A stretch of DNA of 64,000 nucleotides from Nipponacmea schrenckii (lineage: Eukaryota; Mollusca; Gastropoda; Lottiidae). Location of the stretch: assembly GCA_030562195.1 (NCBI GenBank), contig JAUJPP010000003.1:33920602-33984601 (forward strand), in the 5' to 3' direction. Under the pieces are notes generated by a model. The model had not been told where the DNA came from. It searched no databases and saw only the letters and a program-made list of their open reading frames with translations. Position 1 is the first letter of the stretch. Each line of letters starts with the position of its first letter. Positions 13,101 to 24,400 of the stretch are shown piece by piece. A program made the position numbers and the translations under genes.

Positions 13101-16100
13101 CTCATGTTTTGGAGCTGAATCTGTTACTATTGAAATTAACCTATAAGGAATATTACCTCTTAGACTTAGACATAAAGATCTAGAATTTGGTCAATACGAC
13201 TAAGAGTATATAATTATATTAGACTAAGTAATTATAAAATTTATGAATTATTACTAAGTTTTATTGATTTATTGAATTATATTGAATTCTGTAGTTTTGA
13301 CACAAGATAAGTCCACCGATAATCAAAGATTCAGTTTAGCAAAATTTCAACAATTTATATCTTTAGTAGTATACCTTTACATGAAGTCATCTTGTCAAAA
13401 TGATTAGGGTTCATGATTTGGAACAGAAATCTATCTATAAAATACTTCAATCAAATTCAATGCTGGTGAAAGATATTCGTTTGCAATTGAGCAAAATTTT
13501 GAAGGTAGTCATTAATTATATTTCCATGTTATACATTTTTTTTAAACTTTTGAAAGTAATTGAATGAAATCTTCTGAAGAAGAGTTATGCATGTCAATAA
13601 TTACAACTGAACGTTAATATCTTAGCTAGATATGACCAGACGGTAAACGCCAGTAGTCAATAACAGTGCATATAAAATATATGTACTCTGGACAGCATTA
13701 TATGTGTTTAATCAACTGACCATAGCATTGGTCATTTCATCTGAGAGCAGTTAGCCTGAATGATTTTTATGATAATTTTATTGCCAAAGATCAGACTTTA
13801 GCGCTGGGAGTTTCGCTAATGGAGCAATTGTTTCTATCATTTCTAAGCAGGGAGTAACACAAACCGACCTGCCCACTACAAATCGACCATAAAAGATCGG
13901 TAGTGGCAAAAGGGATTTTAAGCCCAATAGGGAGTAGTTCAAGTTATCATAAAATGAAAGTAAAGCTTTTGAAATGATCTGTGTCAATTTGTAATGGTTA
14001 TGATTAATGGGTGGTGAAAGTTGTACGAATACATGCAGGTTCGTGGGAGGCTTGTTGATACGTGAGGTAGACATGATATGATTTACAACAAGCGACCTGT
14101 CACAAACTGCAGGAATCTAATCTTTAATTTATAGAATCGCTCATAAACATGTCCAAATTAAGCTTATGATTATTATTAATACTTCTGTGCAGTTTCAATT
14201 GCAACTGCCAAATGTTTCCCCGTTGCGTACAGCATGGTATATTTTTCTGTAAAATACCTGAAAAATAAAACTTATTAAAACTAACCATCTAATCTTTGAT
14301 TTATATAACTACTCAGGAGCGCACACATTACGCTTATGATTATAATAAATATGTGGATGTATGTATCAAGTGCTACTGTCGATTGTTTCTCCACTGAGTA
14401 CAACATGGTGAAGTAAAACTAGTAATCTGTGTTTTCAATTCATAGAATTGTTCATAAACATATTATGTGTACGATGTCGACTGTTATTTCTAAAGGTTCA
14501 ATTAGAATGGTGCATCAGTGTCCCAGATTCACATAAAAAGTTTAAAAACCGATATGCAGTCTTTTCAAGCTTTTTGATAATGATCAATTTGATTATAATT
14601 CAATGCAGTTTTATCTGCTAAATACATGTTCCTTAATGTACATTATTGTATATCATAACAAGGGTTAAAAATTAATGTGAAATTCGTCGAGTTTTTTTTC
14701 ATCGTAAGTGTTTTTCTGTCTTGTCTCTTTGTCTGATTATATGTTTCAATGGTACCCAAAGGAATTCATCTCTTTTGACACACTTCTTCCCTCTTTTCCA
14801 TTTCTTCAGAAGCCTTTTAGATTTGAAATAAAAATGAAAAGTAGAAATCATTTCCCAAATGATTTACATTAATAATTTATGAAAATGGTCTTTTAAAGCA
14901 ATTAGAGAAAAGACCATTTAATAAAAACATTCTTAATGGCTCAAGTTTTAGTAGCTGCCTTTAGAAAAAGTCATAAAGAGAAGTCATATATTTTTAATTC
15001 ATATTCATTTATTAATATAGATCTATGTGACGATTGCCAAATTAATTCCTATAACAGAATGAGTCGGGGAAAAAGTTGAAAAACGATCTATTTAGTGCTA
15101 ATGAATTTTCACCAATACTTATTGAAAATTGTTCCTAGACTTATTTAATAATTCAAATCTTACTTTTATCAGGGTCAACATTTGATGGATGCTTAAAGGG
15201 GCAGTCTCATGGGTTTTTCTTGTCGAAATGATTTATCTGAAGGATTTATTCCAGCCACTGACTTTCAAACACCAAAACTTTTTAAAAGGGTTGTAAATAA
15301 TTTAGTTATTGTTTTTTGTGTTGTAAGAAAATTTCTCTATGGAGCAAAATAAGCGCGTAATTATAAATAAAGCCAAACGCTAAATCTAAGTCAAAATTCT
15401 TTATTAACAATTAGTATACGTTTCTTTACATATTTTATATACCCCTTTAAATAAACTCTATTAGATGAAGTAAATAGCAGGAATAGGTCGAGATGAAACT
15501 CCTAAAGTCCCTTCCGTTGCTTGTCAGAACGGCTAACATAGAAAGAAGGTGTTAAGGTTTGCGCGAAACATAAGAAGTGTGTGCTACACAGACTGTAAAC
15601 GTTAGCCACTGTCCCGGCAAAAGTTCACTAATTGATTGTTATTTGTAGAAAATGTGCCTTTGAGTTTTTCGAGTATTTTATGTATGCGAAATAATTCCGA
15701 AAAGGCAAAACAAAGAAAATATCAGTGGAACCTTTAACTGAGGCCAAATCACGAAACTTCCGGTTGCTCATTTCCGACTGTCACTTGGTAATTCATATAA
15801 GTTGACAACTTTCAGCGACAAATTCTTCAGTATTAAAATGATAGTTGTTTTAAATTGTAACCTCGTAACACTATTTTTCAAATACTTGCATGATTCTAAT
15901 GTTGAATACCTTGTGTATTGTTTAAAAGGTTTGTAAAGAAATGGTTTGTGTGTGTGTATATGTACACATCAATTTTCACCCTTTCAATTTTCAGTCATTC
16001 GTCTTTGGTGCCCGCAATGCCACAACAGTCTTTGATGCCGGTTCTAATAACTAAAGGTGTTGCAAGTTTATTTCGCAAATAATGGCGTCAATAATAAAAC

Positions 16101-16164
16101 TGTGAAATTGTGGGTATCACAAAACTATACTATATTCACACCTATAAAAGAGCTTCAGGTGATA
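10111..16164. other. Intergenic, no gene recognised
   Basis: Apart from the TTCA microsatellite this interval is AT-rich single-copy-looking sequence. Short open frames exist on both strands, for example 13778-14074 minus (98 codons), but none shows a motif I can name. Confidence 0.55.
12391..12715. repeat. TTCA tetranucleotide microsatellite with local 76-base duplication
   Basis: A long run of TTCA/TTTA units (core 12431-12528) continues as shorter runs to 12715. Between them, the segment starting TCATATTATCCTCATGTTGA is present twice (12525 and 12601, 76 bases apart), each followed by ATTTCTCATT and more TTCA. The His/Ser/Phe/Ile-rich open frames across it come from the four-base repeat. 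Confidence 0.9.
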
Positions 16165-18670
16165 TCCCATAATGTTAAGTTAATTGTTACGAGAAATAAG
16201 TAATTTATCCCATGTCGAGAATTTCATTAATAATTTATTCCATGACGAGAAAAAAATTATTTATCCCATGTCGATAATTTCATTAGTAATTTCTTCCATG
16301 ACGAGAAAAAAGTTATTTATCCCATGTCGAGAATTTCATTCGTAATTTATTCCATGACGAGAAAAAAGTTATTTATCCCATGAAAAGAGTTGCATTTGTA
16401 ATTTATTCCGTCACGAGAAATTAGTTATTTATCCCATGTCGAGAATTTCATTAGTAATTTATTCCATGACGAGAAAAAAGTTATTTTTCCCATGAAAAGA
16501 GTTTCATTAGTAATTTATTATATGACGAGAAATAGGTTATTTATTAAAATAACGAAAATTTCATAAGTAATTTATTCCATAACGAGAAATAAGTTATTAA
16601 CCCCATGACGAGAATTTCATTAGTAATTTATTCCATGACGAGAAATGAGTTATTTATGTCATGACGAGAATTTCTTTAGTAATTTATTCCATGACGAGAA
16701 ATAATTTATTTATCCCATGACGGGAAATAAAGAAGTTAAGCAATGACGAGAATTTCATTAGTAATTTATTCCATAACGAGAAATAAGTTATTTATCAATG
16801 GACGAGAATTTCCATAGTAATTTATTCCATGACGAGAAAAAAGTTATTAATCCCTTGACGAGAATTTCATTCGTAATTTATCCATGACGAAAAATTAGTA
16901 ATGTAATTTATCTCATGACATGAAATTAGTGCATTATCCCATCACTTAAAATTAATTATTTAAGTATTCCATAACGAGAGATTAGTTATTCATCTCATGA
17001 CGTGAAATTAGTTATTCATCTCACGACGTAAAATTAGTTATTCATCTCATGACAAGATACTAGCTATTCATGTCATGACACGAAATTAGTCATTTATCTC
17101 ATCACGCAGAATTAGTTATTCATCTCATGACAAGATACTAGCTATTCATGCCATGACATGAAATTAGTTATTCATCTCATGACAAGATATCAGTTATTCA
17201 TCTCATGAAGCGAAACTAGTTATTTATCTCATGACGTGAAATTAGTTATTCATCTCATGACGCAAAATTAGTATTTCATCTCATGACAAGAAATTAGTTA
17301 TTTATCTCATGACGCGAAACTAGTTATTTATCTCATGACGTGAAATTAGTTATTTATCTCATGACGCAAAAAATAGTTATTCATCTCATGACAAGATACT
17401 AGCTATTCATTTCATGAAACGAAATTAGTTATTCATCTCATGACAAGACATTAGTTATTTATCTCATGACGCGAAACTAGTTATTTATCTCATGACTAGA
17501 TTTATCTCATGACGTGAAATTAGTTATTCATCTCATGACAAGAAATGAGTTATTTATCCCGTGACAAGAAATTAGTGCATTATACTATCAAGTGAATTTA
17601 AATATGTATATCATTGTTTCATGTAACAATAACAAACTGAGTTATTTTATTCCACTCCAAGAAATGGTGATTTATCACATAACGTGAAATTAGTCATTTA
17701 TCGCATGACAAGATATTAGTTATTTATCTCATGACAAGAAATTAGTTATTTATCTCATGACTCGAAATTAGTTATTTATCTCATGACTCGAAATTAGTTA
17801 TTCATCTCATGACTCGAAATTAGTTATTCATCTCATGACGCAAAATTAGTTATTTATCTCATGACGCGAAATTAGTTATATATCTCATGACGCGAAATTA
17901 GTTCTATATCTCATGACGCAAAATTAGTTATTAATCTCATGACGCGAAATTAGTTATTAATCTCATGACGCGAAATTAGTTATTCATCTCATGACGCAAA
18001 ATTAGTTATTTATCTCATGACGCGAAATTAGTTATTCATCTCATGACAAGAAATAATATAATATTTATCATCTAAAGTAATCATGAACACCCTTTGTGTG
18101 ACCTGTTAACCACTTATTCTCTTGATTTTGGTAATTTATCATTTATCCTATCAATATGGGTACTCAATTATTCAACATCTCACAGTAAAAATAATTTATC
18201 CCCCAAAATAGTTTATCAATATTACTTCATAATATTGGTGTGAGCTAGGTAATCATTTATATTTAAATATACTCTTTTTGTGAGCGAATACTAATTTTAT
18301 CCTCTTTATGTGAGTAATCATTTGTCCTCTCTATTCGTGAAAGTAATTATTTGTTCCTCCAATGTAAGCAAGTTACCATTCATCATTTAAATATGAGCAA
18401 GTGATCATTTATCCCTTAACGTATGCAAGTCTAACATTCTTTCAATGCGACACAGTTATCATAATCCTCATAATATGCACAAGTAATCATTTATTCTTTA
18501 TATGTGAGCAAGTAAACATTCATACATTAATCAGATTTTATTCACCTTTTAATGTATCTCTTTTGCTGTGCTCTAGTTATCATTTATCTTCCCAATATAG
18601 GCAAATTATCATTTATCCATGAAATGCGTCATACTTTCTTTGTAAAATAAATAATCATTTATCTTCATTA
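16165..18670. repeat. Large layered minisatellite
   Basis: Three adjoining zones share related units. About 16165-16950 has a 56-base dimer made of GAATTTCATTAGTAATTTAT plus TCCATGACGAG and AAAAAGTTATTTATCCCATG. About 16960-18056 has roughly 40 copies of a 26-base unit like ATTAGTTATTTATCTCATGA followed by CGCGAA, with variants at the CGCG position (CGCA, CAAG, CTCG, CGTG). From about 18080 to 18670 strongly decayed units such as GTGAGCAAGTAATCATTTAT recur every 28-35 bases. It lies 2.7 kb downstream of the Pax2/5/8 stop codon. Confidence 0.92.
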
Positions 18671-21287
18671 AAGTACACTGAGAGAAATATCAACATCAAC
18701 ATGGTATGCATTGTCACATACAAGCAGTATTTATGGGAATGGGTATTGATTTCACTAATAAAGGGATACCAATAAGCTCGATCAAAAGACGATGGAACCT
18801 GGCATACAAATTATAACAAACAACATTATTTCAGCAGTAATAATTGTCAATGTAATTTATTTTTGTAATATTATAATACATAATCAAATGACATGTACAC
18901 CAGAAATTAAAATAGAAAAAAACAATATGAATGAAGAAACAATCTGTACACAGGTATTGAGAGGGGAGGTTTATGGGGATTGATTAATCAAAATTGACCA
19001 CGTTTAAGGACATTTGAAATTTCAATAGATTTCCTCAAGTTAAAGAACTATATACAATAAGAATAACATGGTTTGTTTCTCAAATTCAATTGATATTTGC
19101 ATACTGAGTACAATACACTTACAATAAACATTATGGTTTTGTTTATGAGAACTGGGGTCCTTGGGCCTGTTATCATCTTCGCAGAATTTTAAGAAATCTG
19201 TTAAATCTGCAAGACTGGAAACATATAGTTAGGATATGTTCCTGACAACAGGTTCCCGATTAGCACTTAACAGATATATTGAGATTGCTTTCCTAAGAAG
19301 ATGATGAGTGGATTTCTATCCAGTATTGTGCAAGTTTGGTTCTGGAACATTGTGCTTCAGAACAAAACATTCAAATAGTGAACTAAGTAAAAATATTTTA
19401 ACGAGATTCCACACTTATATACAAACAATGAACTTGGCAAGATAATATTATTATGTAACAATAACAGTCATATTGAGTCCGGCAGAATTATCTCCCTTCA
19501 GTAAGCCTTGAAAGATTACCTTCCTTAAATCAGCCTCGAATGAGTATCTCCCTCCAATAAACCTTGAAAGATTATCCCTCTTTATGAAGCCTTGAAAGAA
19601 TAAAAATTCTCCTTTTGAGTTCAGACAATGTACATAATTCAAAGACTTTTGAGAGTGAACAACTATGCTCAATATCATGACGTCATTATGCTATATTTGG
19701 AGGATTCCTTTACCTCCGGCAAATGATAATCTCAAATTGTTAATTTTTCACACAGAAAAACAAAATATAAAAAAATACCCTAAGCATTCTGGTACATATC
19801 TACATAATTTGAGCGTCCTTTAACCAAAATAGGTTTCATATAATTATCTCTCTATACACAATAAAATAAAATAATATTAATAATCTATTCAAAAAAATGA
19901 GCAAATTAGCTTACCCGAGGACCGGCAAGGTGACCAAAGTAACCACGATGGTCTTATTTGGTGATTTTTTTATTCTAAATTTGTGTTAGTATGTTCAATA
20001 CTTTGATAAATGAAAAACCCCAAGATCGACCAATATCTCAGAAGTGACGTCACCATATATTCAACGTTTCAATAATTATCAAAGACGTTTTGGAGCAACA
20101 AGGCCTCATTTCCGGCAATGGTGAAGTCAACATATAAGATACTGTTAAACTTGGGTTTTTCATGTTTGAGCAATGCTTCAGGTGTATGTACCCTATTATT
20201 ATGCTATAATTTTTGCAAAACATAAAAAAGGTATTTCAGTAACGAATTAAGTGCGTAGCAAAAATTAAGTGTGCTTTATATGTCAAGCCTATAATAACTA
20301 ACTTGGCAGCTAAAAATGAAATTCGTTAACTTGTTTACAAATGAAATTTCTGAAATATATTGCACACATTATATTTTGATTCGTAATAAGTAACACCCAA
20401 ATAAATCGGATGTTAGAGTTACCATAAAATGCTGTAATGATGCTATGAATGTATTAATATGGTAGGTTACTTAATGCTATATTACAAATTAAAAAGTTTT
20501 CAACAAAACAAAGTATTTATGTTTTCAAATTACCTATGGCACAAACAAATAAACAAGATGCCATTTTTTTGGTAATCGATTTTTTTTCTCACTTATATTA
20601 AATAAATAATAATTATTACAATATTTTCTATATCTTTTCATGGGCGTTCAATCTTCAAACAGGATTGTCTGCCCTTGTTTCAGACCGCCCTCAATCAAGG
20701 GTTGCTTTAACAATAAGGGTTCAGTCAATCATTATGAATATTTGGTGATTTTCTTTTAAGATTAGATTTATAATAAATGTTCCAATGAATTCCTTATTAA
20801 AGTGCGAACTTGAGTTCAAGGGGCATCACTCTGTTTGAAGATTGATATTTTAAATGATCTCTATAATTATATATATCTTTGTCTCAATATATATTTCTAT
20901 TTATAATAATAATAATGATAATAATATAATAATAATGGTCATAAAACTTTCATTTGAACTAAATAATAATATAATCTAAATATAATATGGGACTTTTTCT
21001 TTTCAACCATTTTGCAAATTGCAATTGCAAATTAGTTAATACTTGGTTTCTAAATACAGAACATAATATCACGTAAAATTGTTTTTCATTTTCCTTTGAA
21101 TAGATGCTTTGTGTTTTTTAGAAAATATGTGCCAATTGTATCCTTACGTAAAATTTTAGGAACATTTGCTATTTTCGAATATAAGATTCCTAAATTGTTG
21201 AGCTTCTAGAAATTTAAAATAATAAATTCGTTCATAGTTTGTCATTGGTGCCACACTGGTCAACATTGGTTCAACCAATCAGAGTAG
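18671..21287. other. Downstream flank of Pax2/5/8, no gene recognised
   Basis: AT-rich sequence after the gene. It may contain alternative 3' UTR sequence if the nearest polyadenylation signal is not used. Only simple AT/ATA-rich repeats (for example near 20905-20935) are visible. Confidence 0.5.
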
Positions 21288-21293
21288 TTTATT
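21288..21293 (-). terminator. Candidate polyadenylation signal of Pax2/5/8
   Basis: AATAAA on the minus strand about 50 bases after the stop codon, followed within 40 bases by a G/T-rich stretch (TGTTGACCAGTGTGG), the usual arrangement of a cleavage site. It would give a very short 3' UTR; other AT-rich signals further down could also be used. Confidence 0.4.
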
Positions 21294-21342
21294 CACAATC
21301 CAGTACGTGTATCCACCAATGCGGTGAGGCTGTTACCATTCT

Positions 21343-21410
21343 TTAGCTTTTACCAGTGGCGGCAGTGGTGGTGTCTGTACGGGCACTATGTGGGTAGTAG
21401 TAGGGGGTGT
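21343..21410 (-). CDS. Pax2/5/8: Pax2/5/8 coding exon 11 (terminal TPYYYP exon and stop)
   Basis: The last coding exon encodes residues 481-502: a split Asn, then [20 protein letters not shown], Ser and TAA at 21343-21345. It matches the conserved vertebrate C-terminus with its SPYYYS core followed by an Ala-rich tail; here the tail is Thr/Ala-rich. The acceptor is TTTTACTAATTACAG, with a branch-point-like CTAAT close by, and it is in phase with exon 10. This motif in the right frame 266 bases after exon 10 is the reason for calling the gene complete at its 3' end. Confidence 0.9.
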
Positions 21411-24400
21411 CTGTAATTAGTAAAATACCATTGTCTTCTTTCCTCACACTGTTAGTAAGTATAGGTTAGAAAGGGTTTTAATTTTACTAGGTGTCAATTA
21501 TCACAGTTCCACAGTAAATATTTACTGCTTCTTCATTGTTCAAAAATAATTTACATGATCTCAAATTCAGAATGAAGAAAAATATTTGAGATATTGCGTG
21601 GCTTTTTTTTAAAATTTATTTTTTAAGAAAGTTTTAAGCATAAGAAATAAAAAAAAAACCAAATATGGCTACTTACTTAAAAGGCCGCTTGCTCCGTATC
21701 TCATATATGAAGGGTCGATTGTATATTGTGTTGATCCATATTGAGTGTAAGGGACAGGATTATATGAGCTGTAGTCACCGGCTGAAATGATATCAAAATA
21801 TTGCACTTAAATAAAAGAGGGAAACCCCCAAACATTATCATCGAAAGGAGATTCAATTAGTTTGGTAATCATTCACAGCAAAAGTCACCAAAATGCTTCT
21901 TGGTTTGTTCCAAATCTTGTTTTATATTTATTTGCAATTCTTGCCACAGATAAAAAAAAATAACAACTAAAAGCGTTTTGGCAGATGGGTGGATAGAAAA
22001 GTTTTGGTTGGTGTCAATTTCCACAAATCTGTTTATATTTATCAAGTCCGAATGTCACAATACTTTCAGTCGCCATTTTAAGGCCTGAAGGTGTTCGACA
22101 GCCGATATGAATATTGTTTCTTGCAACCAAAACATTACCGTATTAACCGTCGTTCAACTACATTTTCTTCCGGTTCCTATTTTCCTAAGATCATTTTAGT
22201 AATGAAATTTAGTAAAACGAGACAAGGTTCTAATTGAGAGTCCGTCCCCGTAGGCTGGCGTCTGATTGGGTTATGGCAACTCGCAACATTCATTTCATTC
22301 GGAAGATGACAAGTCGAAATTAGATCAAATCGAAACAATAAAGCCTATTTCCTTGGTAAAGCTTTCAACACAGATTTCTCTAAATAATGTTATTACAACC
22401 GTTATTATTTTAAGCCGAGTTGTGCACGTCCTCCTTCGTCTAACGGACGCAATTTGAGAGAGAAGGAAAGACAATTGGATTTGATAGTAAATTAATGGTA
22501 CCACTAGTGATGTTAAGACAAGATGGAGAACAAAATGGAATCCTGGTCTCACTAATTAATAGGAGTTGTGATTTGTAAAACAACGACCGATCAAGATTAG
22601 ACAGCCAACTCTCCAGGGATCAATTATTAGACGGCTTTCGGCGAAAATAATGGCGGGACAACGTAAGTGATTCTCGCTACTTCACTTCCGAAGAGCTCTT
22701 GTAGAGTGCCATTAAAAATCTCATAACTCGTGAAAAATGCTTTTGGGGCAGCTTGAGTATGAAAGATCATATTATATCCCATCTTGAAGCATTTGTTATG
22801 ATAGTCACCCGCTGAGGTAGAATTGTTCTCCTAGCCCATTTATTAGCAGAAAATGGAGGCAAAGAGGACGTGACATCAAAGACTATAGAAACGGTTATCA
22901 ATTCTATTTTAGTTTATGGTCTACGGGTCATTGGCTTAAGTGAATTCTGATATGATTTATGGACAACTTTTAAGTTTAGTTATGGAAAATTGTGAACATG
23001 TACGTACTCGAGATGTTTTTCAATGTCAGACCGAAATGAAAGGGTTAATATCTTTAAATAAAGGCCACAAGAGGGGTTTACATTAGCCATTATCTTTTTA
23101 CAGAATACATTATAGAAATACATCTATCACCTCAAAAACGTTCAGTTTTATAAAAAAAAAACCTTTTTTTAAAAAGATATTTGTTCAGTAACAAAATACG
23201 GTCAATATTTTTACGAAACTATTTCTGAAATATATACGAAAATAAGGTTACAAAATTAATCACAGTCTTACTTTCTACCTTTTAAGCAAATTAGCGACAA
23301 AAGAAGTCATTGAAATTGAAGACCAAAGCTGGTCGGCGAGATAAATTCAGCATCAATAGAACCTATCAAAAGATGGCTGACTCTCGCGAGATGTTGATTG
23401 AATTGAAGACGAGATTTGTATTGATGGGGAATTACTCGCAACGAAACTATAAAGAAGTCTGAAATCATTGCTATGAATCATTATGATTCGAGTAACAAGA
23501 TATAGCCATTGAAAATAATCAAGAGAAAATCGACACAAAGTATCGCATCACCAGGCGCTTTTCCAACTCAGACGAAGCGATGCATTCTACTAAATCAAAA
23601 TACACAATATGGTTACAGACGGATTGGACGGGGAATTACAATCATCACAATTTGATCTGATTACATGCAATTTATCCAATTGTCTATTAATCGCATTAAG
23701 AGACTGATGCTCCTTGCCCTCGCAGTTCGAATAAGATTTGCCGTTGTAATTATGAGGAAATCTCCACCTTATAAATTTACGATCGAGCGATCATTAAGAG
23801 TCGCCTTGACGGCAAGGAGTCATCCACTTTTATTTTTGTCTGCCGGGTGTATTCCCATAACTCCAAAATAACTTGGAAAGTGATTAGTAAAATTGAATTT
23901 GTGGTAATGACCAAAGAGGACAGCCCTGTCGCTTGACCCTTCCTTGTTATCTTGTAACTGTTACATTACAATAACTTAATTTTATTGAACTCGCGTCTTT
24001 CTTCTCCCATTTGTTAAACTTCAACTTTATTGTATAATTGCATTGATTTATCAAGATTTATTTTTAATTAGAAATATACTTATGAATCGGTTAACAAGTC
24101 TTCTGTTACAATATTCGTTGATGCAAGAAAATAGATTTCTTTTAAGATATGTCTAAAACTCTGCCTGATATAAAATATTAAAGTCTATATACATTTTTGT
24201 TATAATGTAATGCCTATTAAAGAAGATTTAGTCTGTAGTTAATGATATGTCACTCATTAATATACTTTATTCAATTTTGTATTTTTTTTTTTGGTTGGGG
24301 GTGGGGGGGGGGAGAGGTGGGGTGGTGACCCTTGGGGTTGGTCCTTGAGCCATATTATCATATTAATATTTTAAAGCTAAAGTCACCGACAAACTTTTAC

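Noticed and set aside
19900..19990. Possible minus-strand exon ending at a CTCGG/GTAAGC donor
   Set aside because: The open frame needs a phase that does not fit Pax exon 10, and the true last exon was found at 21343-21410.
21669..21677. Treating exon 10 as the last exon ending GLLSK
   Set aside because: The GTAAGT donor coincides with a known family exon boundary and a matching TPYYYP exon follows in phase; kept only as a possible retained-intron form.
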